A DNA stretch of 64,000 nt from Pseudomonas paeninsulae (GTDB lineage: Bacteria; Pseudomonadota; Gammaproteobacteria; Pseudomonadales; Pseudomonadaceae). The stretch's first letter is position 1. The number at the start of each line of letters is the position of its first letter. Shown piece by piece: positions 44,808-53,878 of the stretch. The notes below the pieces were generated by a model that was not told where the DNA came from, did no database searches, and saw nothing but the letters and a program-made list of their open reading frames with translations. Both the position numbers and the translations under genes were made by a program. The stretch spans positions 2,220,501-2,284,500 of the forward strand of contig NZ_CP141799.1 in assembly GCF_035621475.1 (NCBI RefSeq), in the 5' to 3' direction.

Positions 44808-44838
44808 AAAAAAGCCGACCCTTAGAGGGGTCGGCTTT
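44808..44838 (-). terminator. Terminator of oprI
   Basis: AAAGCCGACCC and GGGTCGGCTTT form an 11-bp stem, followed on the minus strand by TTTTTTATG. It lies 20 bases after the oprI stop and is strong, as expected for a very abundant lipoprotein mRNA. The 44570-44807 stretch beyond it shows no recognisable gene. Confidence 0.9.
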
Positions 44839-44857
44839 AATTAGCCTTGAAGGACTA

Positions 44858-45109
44858 TTACTTGCGGCTGGCTTTTTCCAGCATACGCAGAGCGCGCTCA
44901 TTGGCTTCGTCAGCAGTTTGCTGAGCCTTCTGAGCAGCTGCCATAGCGTCATCAGCCTTGCGATAGGCTTCATCGGCACGGGCTTGAGCGCGAGCAGCAG
45001 CGTCTTCGGTAGCGGTCAGACGTGCTTCAGTTTCTTTGGACATGCTGCTGCAACCGGTAGCCAGAACTGCGGCCAAAGCCAGAGCAGAGAATTTCAGAAC
45101 GTTGTTCAT
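44858..45109 (-). CDS. oprI: Major outer-membrane lipoprotein I
   Basis: An 83-residue murein lipoprotein: signal peptide with lipobox LATGC (lipidated Cys20), then a coiled-coil rich in Ala/Glu/Lys heptads ([20 protein letters not shown]) and a C-terminal Lys that can be linked to peptidoglycan. It matches Pseudomonas OprI closely. AAGGGGA lies 6 bases before the ATG. Confidence 0.98.
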
Positions 45110-45529
45110 CGTGTTCCCCTTGAGGTGGAATTTTCCATAAAAGCAATTTCCAAATAATAGGAAATTAGCCGGCGTACATACTACCCATAACTTTTAGTAA
45201 GTAAATGTAGGCCGTGCAAGTGCGGCATGTTTTTTTCATGCAGGCTAAGGACGCAGCGGCAAGTTGTGCTGCTTTGTATGAAAAACATACAGTTCTCGTT
45301 GTTTATGCTGCGTCGCGCCTCCGGTTAAGGGACTCTGTTGCTTCGTTTGTCGCATGCAGGGTTCTGGATACAATCTGCGCGAGGTCTGTCGACGCTGGAT
45401 TCCCTGGGTTTTATTGGGCTACACAATGCCGCTCGCTGGGCTTAAGTGAGCGGTATCTCGGCAGACCCAGGCATGCGTTGCGGTTTTTGAAGGTGGTCTG
45501 ACAAGTACGAAAATCACGGAGAATTACAT
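45110..45529. promoter_or_regulatory. Divergent regulatory region between oprI and the GntP-type gene
   Basis: 420 bases without a convincing gene. The first ~90 bases are AT-rich and must hold the oprI promoter. Further right, GCATG-T7-CATGC at 45225-45241 and GTATG-A5-CATAC at 45276-45290 are two short palindromes that can also pair with each other into one long hairpin. Confidence 0.5.
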
Positions 45530-46906
45530 ATGCTCGGGAATGCAGGGTTGTTGGTTGGCTTGGCCTTATTGATTTTTATGGCACTGCGCGGGGTGAATAT
45601 ATTCATTGCGGCCTTGCTCTGCGCCCTGGTAGTGGCGCTGAGCAATGGCTTGCCGGCTCCAAAGGCACTACTCGAGTATTTCCCTTTCGGCCCCTTGGGC
45701 GCCTTCAGCTTTGCCGGCAAGTTCTTTCTGCTGTTCCTTTGCGGCGCCATATTTGGCAAGGTCATGGCCGCAAGCCAGGCGGCCAGCAGTATCGCTCAGG
45801 CCATTACGCGCAGTCTCGGCATTAGCCGGACCCTGTGGGTCACCATGCTGGTCTGTGCATTGCTGACCTATGGCGGGGTGGTGGTGTTCGTGGTTATTTT
45901 TACCATGTACCCACTGGGCATCACCTTGATGCGTGAGGCCAACCTGCCCAAGCGCCTATTCTGTGCTGCCACCGCCTTGGGCGCCGGTACCTTCACCATG
46001 ACTGCGATGCCGGGCACGCCCTCGATTCATAATGTCATCGCCGCCAGCGCCTTGGGCACCGATCTGTTTGCCGGGGCCTGGATTGGTGTGGCCGTGAGCG
46101 TGATGATGGTTGCGATGGGCATGGCTTATGTTCAGCGTGAATGGCGCTTGGCGCGCGAGCGCGGCGAGGGTTTTGAGGCCAATGCGCAGGATTTGCGCAT
46201 GGAGCAATTGGCCGGCGCGCCGGGTTCGGGTCCGCATTGGAGCTTGGCTGTGGTGCCTATCCTGGTGGTGTTGGGCATCATCATGCTGCCGCGCGTGCTG
46301 CTGATGAGTGACGCGATCGTCCCGGGGCAAGGCTTGTTGGGCCCGTTGGTGGGCTTCAGTCAACAGCAGCCTATTCTTTGGCCGAGCCTGGCTCTGGTGA
46401 TCGCCACTGGGGTTGCGGTCATGCTGTTCGCTGGCTTGCGGCGCAATACGCTAGCGTTGCTCGGGCAGGGCGCTGACGATGCGATCATGCCGTTGCTGAA
46501 CACCGCTGCGGTGATTGGCTTTGGTGGCGTGGTCACCCAGACGCCTGGCTTTGCCCAGTTTTCCCAGTGGATTCTGACGGTTGATTTGCCGCCGCTGTTG
46601 TCGATTTTTGTCTCGGTCAGCGTGGTTTCCGGGATCGTCGGCTCCTCCTCGGGCGGCTTGCAGATATTCATGCAGACCCTGGCGCCAAAATATCTGGAAA
46701 TGGGTGTCGAGCCCGAAGTCCTTCACCGTATAGCCAACATTGCCTCCGGCGGGTTTGACTCGTTGCCACACTGCGGAGCAGTGATTGCCATGCTGATGAT
46801 CATGGGCTTGACCCACAAGCAGGCTTACAAGGACATTTTCGTCGTGACGGTATTGATTCCGGTGATTGCGGTGCTGTGCAGCATCGCTTACTTGAGTGTG
46901 TTCTAG
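45530..46906 (+). CDS. GntP-family permease
   Basis: A 458-residue inner-membrane transporter of the gluconate/hydroxy-acid (GntP/CitM-like) family with 12-14 helices. Features are the TYGGVVVFVVIFTMYPLG region, FTMTAMPGTPSIHNVI and SGIVGSSSGGLQIFMQTLAP with GFDSLPHCGAVI near the C-terminus, all typical of the family. CGGAGAA precedes the ATG. It stands alone, so the acid it carries is not indicated by neighbours. Confidence 0.9.
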   Translation: MLGNAGLLVGLALLIFMALRGVNIFIAALLCALVVALSNGLPAPKALLEYFPFGPLGAFSFAGKFFLLFLCGAIFGKVMAASQAASSIAQAITRSLGISRTLWVTMLVCALLTYGGVVVFVVIFTMYPLGITLMREANLPKRLFCAATALGAGTFTMTAMPGTPSIHNVIAASALGTDLFAGAWIGVAVSVMMVAMGMAYVQREWRLARERGEGFEANAQDLRMEQLAGAPGSGPHWSLAVVPILVVLGIIMLPRVLLMSDAIVPGQGLLGPLVGFSQQQPILWPSLALVIATGVAVMLFAGLRRNTLALLGQGADDAIMPLLNTAAVIGFGGVVTQTPGFAQFSQWILTVDLPPLLSIFVSVSVVSGIVGSSSGGLQIFMQTLAPKYLEMGVEPEVLHRIANIASGGFDSLPHCGAVIAMLMIMGLTHKQAYKDIFVVTVLIPVIAVLCSIAYLSVF

Positions 46907-47114
46907 GCAAGCCGAGGCGAAGATTGCCTAGGTTGTTGGTATGCCTGTGTACGTCTGCGCCTTTGCCTGAATATACAATTCGGGGCGGCAGCGCTGATGA
47001 ATGCGGGCGATTGCGAATGTAAGTTCGATGCTGGTGGAATGCCAAGGTCGCTTCGCCCGGAAAATATCGCTAAGGTGCGGGTATGGTTTGCAGGTTATTT
47101 TCAGAGGAGTTGGG

Positions 47115-47396
47115 ATGAGCGAGGCGTTGTCCATTCACCATGACCTTAAGGGTCACCAGTTCGAGACCACAGTGGATGGTAATCGTGCGTACCTGGCCTA
47201 TATGGATCTGGGCAAGCAGACCTTGGATATTTACCGCACCTTCGTTCCGAATTCGCTGCGTGGTCGTGGCATTGCCGCCGCATTGACCGAGCATGCCTTG
47301 CAGTACGCCGAGCGCATGGATTACACGGTGATTCCTTCGTGTTCCTACGTCGAACGTTATATGGAGCGCCGCCAGCGGCATAGTGTCAAAGGCTGA
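47115..47396 (+). CDS. Small GNAT-like N-acetyltransferase (YidJ/Gcn5-related, COG2388 type)
   Basis: A 93-residue protein of the short GNAT group: HHDLKGHQFETTVDGNRAYL, TFVPNSLRGRGIAAALTEHA (acetyl-CoA pyrophosphate loop RGRGIA) and CSYVERYMER at the end. AGAGGAG lies 6 bases before the ATG at 47115; the longer frame upstream has no ribosome site. Acceptor unknown. Followed by a bidirectional terminator. Confidence 0.9.
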   Translation: MSEALSIHHDLKGHQFETTVDGNRAYLAYMDLGKQTLDIYRTFVPNSLRGRGIAAALTEHALQYAERMDYTVIPSCSYVERYMERRQRHSVKG

Positions 47397-47410
47397 CGAA
47401 GACGCTTAAC

Positions 47411-47439
47411 AAAAACGCCGGGCTTAGCCCGGCGTTTTT
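47411..47439. terminator. Bidirectional terminator between GNAT gene and aroG-type gene
   Basis: A 13-bp perfect stem (AAAAACGCCGGGC with GCCCGGCGTTTTT) around a 3-base loop, with A5 and T5 runs on either side. It serves both convergent genes. Confidence 0.93.
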
Positions 47440-47452
47440 GTAACTGCGGCGT

Positions 47453-48541
47453 TTAGCCGCGATGACGCTGGGGCAGTACATCCTTGAGTTTGGCGTGCAT
47501 GCTGCGCAGCGTTTTTTCGGTGCTATCCCAGTCGATGCAGGCATCGGTGACGGACACGCCGTATTTCAGCTGGTTGAGGTCTTTCGGTATCGATTGACTA
47601 CCCCAGCCCAGATGACTCTCGACCATCAGACCAATGATCGATTGATTGCCTTCGAGGATCTGGTTGGCAACGTTGTCCATCACCAACGGTTGCAGCGCCG
47701 GATCCTTGTTCGAGTTGGCATGGCTGCAATCGACCATGACATTCGGGCGAATACCGGCCTTGGTCAGTTCCTGCTCGCAAACGGCCACGCTGACCGAGTC
47801 GTAGTTCGGCTTGCCGTTACCGCCGCGCAACACCACATGACCGTAGGCATTACCCTTGGTGGTGACGATGGACACTCCACCTTCCTGGTTGATGCCGAGG
47901 AAGCGATGCGGGCTGGAAACCGATTGCAGCGCGTTGATCGCTACGGTCAGGCCGCCGTCGGTGCCGTTCTTGAAGCCAACCGCTGAGGACAAGCCAGAGG
48001 CCATTTCGCGGTGGGTTTGCGACTCGGTGGTGCGTGCGCCGATGGCCGACCAGCTGATCAAATCCTGCAAATACTGCGGGGAGATCGGGTCGAGCGCCTC
48101 GGTAGCAGTAGGCAGGCCCATTTCAGCCAAGTCGAGCAGCAACTGGCGACCGATGTGCAAACCGTCCTGAATCTTGAACGAGTCGTCCATATAGGGGTCG
48201 TTGATCAAGCCTTTCCAACCCACCGTGGTGCGCGGCTTTTCAAAGTACACGCGCATCACCAGGTACAGGCTGTCCGACACTTCCGCCGCAAGCGCCTTGA
48301 GGCGTTCGGCGTATTCGTGGGCCGCTTTGATGTCGTGAATCGAGCAGGGACCAACTACGACAAACAAGCGATGGTCTTTACCATCGAGGATGTCGCGAAT
48401 CACCTGGCGACCAGTGGCGACAGTGTGCAGCGCGGTATCGGTCAGCGGAATTTCGCGCTTTAGCTGATCGGGTGTGATCAGGGTTTCGTTGGAGGCAACG
48501 TTAAGGTCATTGATTGGTAAATCAGCCATCGTGCTTTTCAT
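47453..48541 (-). CDS. 3-deoxy-7-phosphoheptulonate (DAHP) synthase, class I
   Basis: First enzyme of aromatic synthesis, joining phosphoenolpyruvate and erythrose 4-phosphate. The 362 residues carry VVGPCSIHD (PEP/metal site Cys), RVYFEKPRTTVGWKGLINDP, GARTTESQTHREMASG, and VMVDCSHANSNKD with the metal His. It belongs to the AroF/G/H class with an N-terminal regulatory arm; feedback specificity (Tyr or Phe) is not assigned. The ATG at 48541 is annotated; the ATG at 48529, giving MADLPINDLN, is equally likely. Confidence 0.95.
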   Translation of the reverse strand: MKSTMADLPINDLNVASNETLITPDQLKREIPLTDTALHTVATGRQVIRDILDGKDHRLFVVVGPCSIHDIKAAHEYAERLKALAAEVSDSLYLVMRVYFEKPRTTVGWKGLINDPYMDDSFKIQDGLHIGRQLLLDLAEMGLPTATEALDPISPQYLQDLISWSAIGARTTESQTHREMASGLSSAVGFKNGTDGGLTVAINALQSVSSPHRFLGINQEGGVSIVTTKGNAYGHVVLRGGNGKPNYDSVSVAVCEQELTKAGIRPNVMVDCSHANSNKDPALQPLVMDNVANQILEGNQSIIGLMVESHLGWGSQSIPKDLNQLKYGVSVTDACIDWDSTEKTLRSMHAKLKDVLPQRHRG

Positions 48542-48695
48542 CAGGTCAGGGTCGTCAGGTCACGGGTGCCGGCCGCCAGCGCTCCCCGTGTGGCGGAGCG
48601 CAGCATTTATGAGCACAGCGGGGATGCAGAACCTTAGCGCGTTACAGGTTGGCTAGACAATGGGTCTAAGGTCGTTAAGCGGAACGAAACCAGGA

Positions 48696-49112
48696 TTACA
48701 GGTTGGCGCTGGCGAATTCAGCCGCGTGCTGTGCAACCCACTCCTCGGCGATACTCTCAATGGCTAGGTGTTCGCCCAGCTCTTGTTCGCGTTGCTGGCG
48801 GTAATGTTCGATCTGACAGATCTGTTCGATCATGCGTGCACGAAATAACGTGTCCTCGTCGATAAAGGCTATGCCAACCAGGTAATCGTCGGGCTGTTTG
48901 CGGCACCAGGCCACCACCCCGGGGTAGCGTGCTTGCTCGCCAAGCAGTGGGATGCGTAGCTCTATCGCAGTACCAGGGCGAAAACCGCATCTGGAATTGC
49001 ACGCCACTCCGCCGAGGCTGATATTGTTCAGCCGTTGTTTGGGTATAAAGGTTGATTTGCGGAGCACCAACTCCACGGGCATATCGCTGGGGTGACGCAG
49101 AAACCGTCGCAT
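48696..49112 (-). CDS. PilZ-domain protein
   Basis: A 138-residue protein with one PilZ domain. It starts RRFLRHPSDMPVELVL (RxxxR motif for cyclic di-GMP at residues 2-6) and continues with NNISLGGVACNS, the (D/N)xSxxG motif. The C-terminal 40 residues are a charged helix (EHYRQQREQELGEHLAIES). Both nucleotide-binding motifs are intact, so it can probably bind c-di-GMP. Its start codon overlaps the upstream edge of the divergent reading frame at 49111. Confidence 0.9.
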   Translation of the reverse strand: MRRFLRHPSDMPVELVLRKSTFIPKQRLNNISLGGVACNSRCGFRPGTAIELRIPLLGEQARYPGVVAWCRKQPDDYLVGIAFIDEDTLFRARMIEQICQIEHYRQQREQELGEHLAIESIAEEWVAQHAAEFASANL

Positions 49113-49161
49113 GGCAACCGACTCCCTATGCCATCAATTTGACATCGTTCTAAATAGTATA

Positions 49162-49452
49162 GTGTCTGAATTGCAACTGACCGACTTTGATGCGGATCGC
49201 CGCTTGCTGGATCTACCCGGCACTTCTCTGCTGATTTTCACCGGCACAGGCTGTAGCAATTGTCATTGTGCGCACCGAGAGCTGCCGACATTGCTGCTGC
49301 CGATCACGCGCCTGGCCTGGATCGACGCGGCCGATAATGCTGGCCTGGTCGCACGCTATGAGGTGTTCCATCCGCCGGTTGCCGCTGCCTCCAGCCCCAC
49401 GGATAGTGGCCTCGCGACGGTGGCCGAGTTTTTCACAGACACCGAGGTAAGT
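49162..49452 (+). pseudogene. Thioredoxin-like reading frame, truncated, in frame with the 5'-nucleotidase
   Basis: From GTG 49162 the frame reads SELQLTDFDADRRLLDLPGT, then LLIFTGTGCSNCHCAHRELP: a thioredoxin fold with active site CSNC, continuing to VARYEVFHPP. There the family would go on with a final strand and helix; instead the sequence turns to AAASSPTDSGLATVAEFF and runs without a stop into the nucleotidase. Either this is a truncated thioredoxin-like gene, or the two are now one fused protein of about 398 residues. An in-frame ATG at 49111 also exists. Confidence 0.55.
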
Positions 49453-50358
49453 ATGAGCAAGGGGATGAGTGACAAGCTGGTGCTGGCGATTTCCTCACGG
49501 GCGCTGTTCGACCTGCGCGAGAGTCATCGCGTGTATGAGGGCGAAGGGGTCGAAGCCTATCGTCGCTACCAGATCGAGCATGAGGACGAAATTCTCATGC
49601 CTGGCGACGCGTTTCCCTTGGTCGAGAAGCTGCTGGGATTAAACACGACGTTGGGTCAGGCGCGGGTGGAAGTGATTCTGGTGTCGCGCAACAGTGCCGA
49701 TACTGGGTTGCGCGCGTTTAACTCGATCCAGCACTACGGCCTTGGCATCTCGCGTGCGGCTTTTGTCGGTGGTCGTAGCCCTGACCCCTATTTGGCGGCG
49801 TTCGGCTGCCATCTGTTTCTCTCGACTCACGCCGAGGATGTGCGTAGCGCGCTGCGCTCGGGTTTTGGCGCGGCCACCATTCTTTCTGGGGGGGCGCGGC
49901 GGGCCGCGAGCAATGAGCTGCGCATCGCTTTCGACGGCGATGCCGTGCTGTTTTCCGACGAGTCCGAGCGGGTCTATCAGCAGGGCGGCCTGGAAGCCTT
50001 CCAGAGCCACGAGCGCGAGTCGGCCCGCGAGTTGCTCGGTGGGGGACCCTTCAAGCCCTTCCTGGCGGCGCTGCACCTCCTGCAGCAGGAGTTTCCCGAG
50101 GAGGCCTGTCCGATCCGCACGGCCTTGGTCACGGCTCGCTCGGCACCGGCACACGAACGAGTCATTCGCACGTTGCGCGAGTGGAATATTCGCCTGGATG
50201 AGTCGTTCTTTCTGGGCGGGCTGGAGAAGGCTGCGATCCTCGAGACCTTCGGTGCCGACGTATTCTTCGACGACCAGGCGGGGCACTGCGAGAAAGCCCG
50301 TGAAGTCGTTGCTACCGGGCATGTACCGCATGGCGTGAGTAACGAGCCGCAGCGCTAG
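49453..50358 (+). CDS. 5'-nucleotidase (cN-I-like family)
   Basis: A 301-residue cytosolic 5'-nucleotidase-like protein: LVLAISSRALFDLRESHRVY at the N-terminus with the nucleophile site modified as in this family, HEDEILMPGDAFPLVEKLLG, the FDGDAVLFSDESERV motif (catalytic Asp-x-Asp) at about residue 160, and FFLGGLEKAAILETFGADVFFDDQ near the end. The ATG at 49453 has CGAGGT just before it, giving the usual family length. Upstream reading in the same frame is open back to 49111. The stop TAG is part of a CTAG-IS1182-like end at 50355. Confidence 0.85.
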   Translation: MSKGMSDKLVLAISSRALFDLRESHRVYEGEGVEAYRRYQIEHEDEILMPGDAFPLVEKLLGLNTTLGQARVEVILVSRNSADTGLRAFNSIQHYGLGISRAAFVGGRSPDPYLAAFGCHLFLSTHAEDVRSALRSGFGAATILSGGARRAASNELRIAFDGDAVLFSDESERVYQQGGLEAFQSHERESARELLGGGPFKPFLAALHLLQQEFPEEACPIRTALVTARSAPAHERVIRTLREWNIRLDESFFLGGLEKAAILETFGADVFFDDQAGHCEKAREVVATGHVPHGVSNEPQR

Positions 50359-50369
50359 CAGCCTGTCGG
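50355..50369. repeat. Solo IS1182-type terminus
   Basis: CTAGCAGCCTGTCGG is identical to the outer end of the two IS1182 copies, here alone and directly at the stop codon of the nucleotidase gene. I see no matching second end within 180 bases. It may be a scar of an old insertion. Confidence 0.55.
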
Positions 50370-50538
50370 TTCTCGCGTAGTTCTACTGTACCAGCCTGAA
50401 TACGGATGCCGCACCCAGCGGCACTCAGGCCTTGTGCATATAACCATTCGTCCTGAATAACTGTAGTTTTGTTGACATGCGGATGGCACTGCTAAGCTCA
50501 AGTGAGGCCTGCCAGACGTAGGCAGTCTAGGAGGCCGC

Positions 50539-51039
50539 ATGATTCGCTCGATTCTCTATGCTACCGATCTTGGTCTTTATGCCCCCTATGTCTTGCAGCA
50601 TGCCTTGGCGCTGACTCGCGCGTTCAATGCCAACCTATATGTCGTGCATGCAGTGGAGCCAATGGGGTTGTTTGCCGAATCGGTGCTGCAAACCTTCCTG
50701 GATGAAGAGCAGATCAAGGAGCTGCGCTCTAATGGCCTGAGTACGGTCATGGCGAGTATCGAACAGAGGGTATTGGAAGGCTTTCGTGACGAGCTCGGCG
50801 AGTCCCAGCATGAGCTCGAAGTGATCCGTGCGGTGCAGGTGGTGCAGGGCGATCCGCCTCAGGTGATTCTCGAGGAGGCGCAGAAACGTGGGGTGGATTT
50901 GCTGGTCGTAGGCAGTCACAGTCATGGTGCCGGTCTGGATATCCCCTTGGGGCGAACCGCTGCGCGGCTGGTGCAATTGTCTGAAGTTCCTGTGTATCTG
51001 GTGCCGATGCTGCAGCACCGAGCCCGGGGGGAGGCTTGA
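50539..51039 (+). CDS. Universal stress protein (UspA family)
   Basis: A 166-residue single-domain Usp: MIRSILYATDLGLYAPYVLQ at the N-terminus, a middle helical region, and the nucleotide-binding signature VVGSHSHGAGLDIPLGRTAARL near residue 130, ending VPVYLVPML. The Gly-rich motif is present, so ATP binding is plausible. TAGGAGG precedes the ATG at 50539. Probably a stand-alone stress gene upstream of cysB. Confidence 0.93.
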   Translation: MIRSILYATDLGLYAPYVLQHALALTRAFNANLYVVHAVEPMGLFAESVLQTFLDEEQIKELRSNGLSTVMASIEQRVLEGFRDELGESQHELEVIRAVQVVQGDPPQVILEEAQKRGVDLLVVGSHSHGAGLDIPLGRTAARLVQLSEVPVYLVPMLQHRARGEA

Positions 51040-51103
51040 GGTCGTTTTATATTTCAAAGAATAATCGGCAAAACCAAATAAAATCATCTAGATTTAATAG
51101 TTA

Positions 51104-51119
51104 AACCATATATATGGTT
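51104..51119. promoter_or_regulatory. Palindrome AACCATATATATGGTT upstream of cysB
   Basis: A perfect 16-base palindrome 54 bases before the cysB start, in an AT-rich region that must carry its promoter. Possibly an autoregulatory CysB site; inference only. Confidence 0.5.
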
Positions 51120-51163
51120 ATATGACGCCGCCGGTCACTGAACGGCTGCTTATTCTGCTTTGA

Positions 51164-52147
<984 letters not shown>

Positions 52148-52158
52148 GTGGCTTTCGA

Positions 52159-52195
52159 GCAAGAAAAACCCGGCCAAGTGCCGGGTTTTTCTTGC
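52159..52195. terminator. Bidirectional terminator between cysB and cysH
   Basis: A perfect 16-bp stem (GCAAGAAAAACCCGGC and complement) around a 5-base loop, with A5 on one side and T5 on the other. Serves both convergent genes. Confidence 0.93.
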
Positions 52196-52206
52196 TAATC
52201 AGTGCA

Positions 52207-52941
52207 TCAGTTCTTGGCGATCAGGTTACCGGCGTGCAGGCCGCATTCCTTCTGCGTGGCTTCCTCCCACCACCAACGGCCTTCGCGCTCGTGCTGATTG
52301 GGCAGTACAGGGCGGGTGCACGGCTCGCAGCCGATGCTGATGAAACCGCGCTCATGCAGGCTGTTGTAGGGGATTTCCAGCATGCGAATATAGGCCCAGA
52401 TGTCTTCGCTGCTCATCTGCGCCAGCGGGTTGAACTTGTACAGGGTGTTTTCCGGGGTGGAGAAGCCCGTGTCGATTTCCACCACCGCGACCTCGCTGCG
52501 GGTGCCGGGGCTCTGATCGCGGCGCTGGCCGGTAGCCCAGGCCTTGGCCGTGGCGAGCTTGCGCCGCAGCGGGGCGGTCTTGCGAATACCGCAGCATTCG
52601 CTGTGGCCGTCCTTGTAGAAGCTGAATAAGCCTTTTTCCTTGACCAGTGCCTCTAGTGCCGTCGCGTCGGGGGAAAGTACGTCGATGGCGATGCCGTAGT
52701 GATCACGCACCTGCTCGATGAAGCGGTAGGTCTCCGGGTGCAGGCGGCCGGTGTCGAGGCTGAAGACCTTGACGTTTTTGTTCAGCTTCCAGGCCATGTC
52801 CACCAGCACCACGTCCTCGGCGCCGCTGAAGGACAGCCACAGTTCATCGCCAAAGTGCTCAAAGGCAAGTTTGAGAATGTCCTGGGGCGACTTGTTGGCG
52901 TAGGTTGCGGCCAGTTCGGCTACATCGAATGGGTGGCTCAT
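52207..52941 (-). CDS. cysH: Adenylylsulfate (APS/PAPS) reductase
   Basis: A 244-residue thioredoxin-dependent reductase making sulfite. It has the PP-loop-type [18 protein letters not shown], the cysteine pair in [10 protein letters not shown] plus GCEPCTRPV that bind a [4Fe-4S] cluster, and the catalytic Cys in KECGLHAGN near the C-terminus. The CC...CxxC pattern indicates an APS-type (plant/Pseudomonas) reductase rather than the enterobacterial PAPS-only type. Convergent with its likely activator cysB. Confidence 0.96.
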   Translation of the reverse strand: MSHPFDVAELAATYANKSPQDILKLAFEHFGDELWLSFSGAEDVVLVDMAWKLNKNVKVFSLDTGRLHPETYRFIEQVRDHYGIAIDVLSPDATALEALVKEKGLFSFYKDGHSECCGIRKTAPLRRKLATAKAWATGQRRDQSPGTRSEVAVVEIDTGFSTPENTLYKFNPLAQMSSEDIWAYIRMLEIPYNSLHERGFISIGCEPCTRPVLPNQHEREGRWWWEEATQKECGLHAGNLIAKN

Positions 52942-53173
52942 CGGGCTGGATTCCTGGTTGGGGTGGCGCTAAGAGGAAGCCACCAGGCTACTGCGCCTGG
53001 CGTATTTGCGCCCTCGGGACGCTCTGTGCGCCGATGGTAGCAAAAAGGCGTTATACCGCTAAATAACCAAGTTCGAGGGTGTCCGTCTAGTTTGGGTATA
53101 AGCCTTGCGTTGCGCAGCCTCCGGCGAGCCGCTAGAGTGCCGCCTTCTTTCAAGCCCAATCTAGGAGTGTCCC

Positions 53174-53791
53174 GTGGAAATCGCTTGTCTCGACCTGGAA
53201 GGTGTTTTGGTCCCGGAGATCTGGATCGCCTTCGCGGAAAAAACCGGCATCGAATCGCTGAAAGCGACCACCCGGGATATTCCGGATTACGACGTGCTGA
53301 TGCAGCAGCGCCTGCGCATTCTCGATGAGCATGGCCTGAAGCTGAACGACATCCAGCAAGTCATCGCCACCCTCAAGCCGCTGGACGGCGCGGTGGAGTT
53401 CATCGACTGGCTGCGTGAGCGCTTTCAGGTGGTGATTCTCTCGGACACCTTCTATGAATTCTCCCAGCCGCTGATGCGCCAGCTGGGTTTCCCGACGCTG
53501 CTGTGCCACAAGCTGGTCACCGACGAGAATGATCGCGTGGTGAGCTACCAGTTGCGCCAGAAGGATCCCAAGCGGCAGTCGGTGGTCGCGCTCAAGAGTC
53601 TCTACTACCGGGTACTCGCCGCAGGCGACTCGTACAACGACACCACCATGCTCAGCGAGGCTCATGCGGGCATTCTGTTTCATGCGCCGGAAAACGTGAT
53701 TCGCGAGTTTCCGCAGTTCCCGGCGGTGCACACCTTTGATGATCTCAAGCGCGAGTTCATCAAGGCGTCCAATCGCGACCTGAGCGTGTAA
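53174..53791 (+). CDS. thrH: Phosphoserine phosphatase / homoserine phosphotransferase
   Basis: A 205-residue HAD-superfamily enzyme. It has the nucleophile motif CLDLEGVLVPE (DxE variant), the Ser in VVILSDTFYEF, the Lys near KDPKRQSV, and the acidic motif AAGDSYNDTTML. ThrH both dephosphorylates phosphoserine and moves phosphate to homoserine. The GTG start at 53174 has AGGAG 6 bases upstream. Transcribed alone, divergent from cysH. Confidence 0.96.
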   Translation: MEIACLDLEGVLVPEIWIAFAEKTGIESLKATTRDIPDYDVLMQQRLRILDEHGLKLNDIQQVIATLKPLDGAVEFIDWLRERFQVVILSDTFYEFSQPLMRQLGFPTLLCHKLVTDENDRVVSYQLRQKDPKRQSVVALKSLYYRVLAAGDSYNDTTMLSEAHAGILFHAPENVIREFPQFPAVHTFDDLKREFIKASNRDLSV

Positions 53792-53878
53792 CCGCAGCGG
53801 CAAGTTGCAAGCTTGCAGAGTAGGGCGAAGGCGTTAGGCGGTTGTCACTTCGTTTCGAGCCTCGCTTGCAGCTTGCAG

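Noticed and set aside
45214..45501. 95-codon frame between oprI and the GntP-type gene
   Set aside because: Composition unlike its neighbours, no ribosome site, includes the paired palindromes; considered non-coding.
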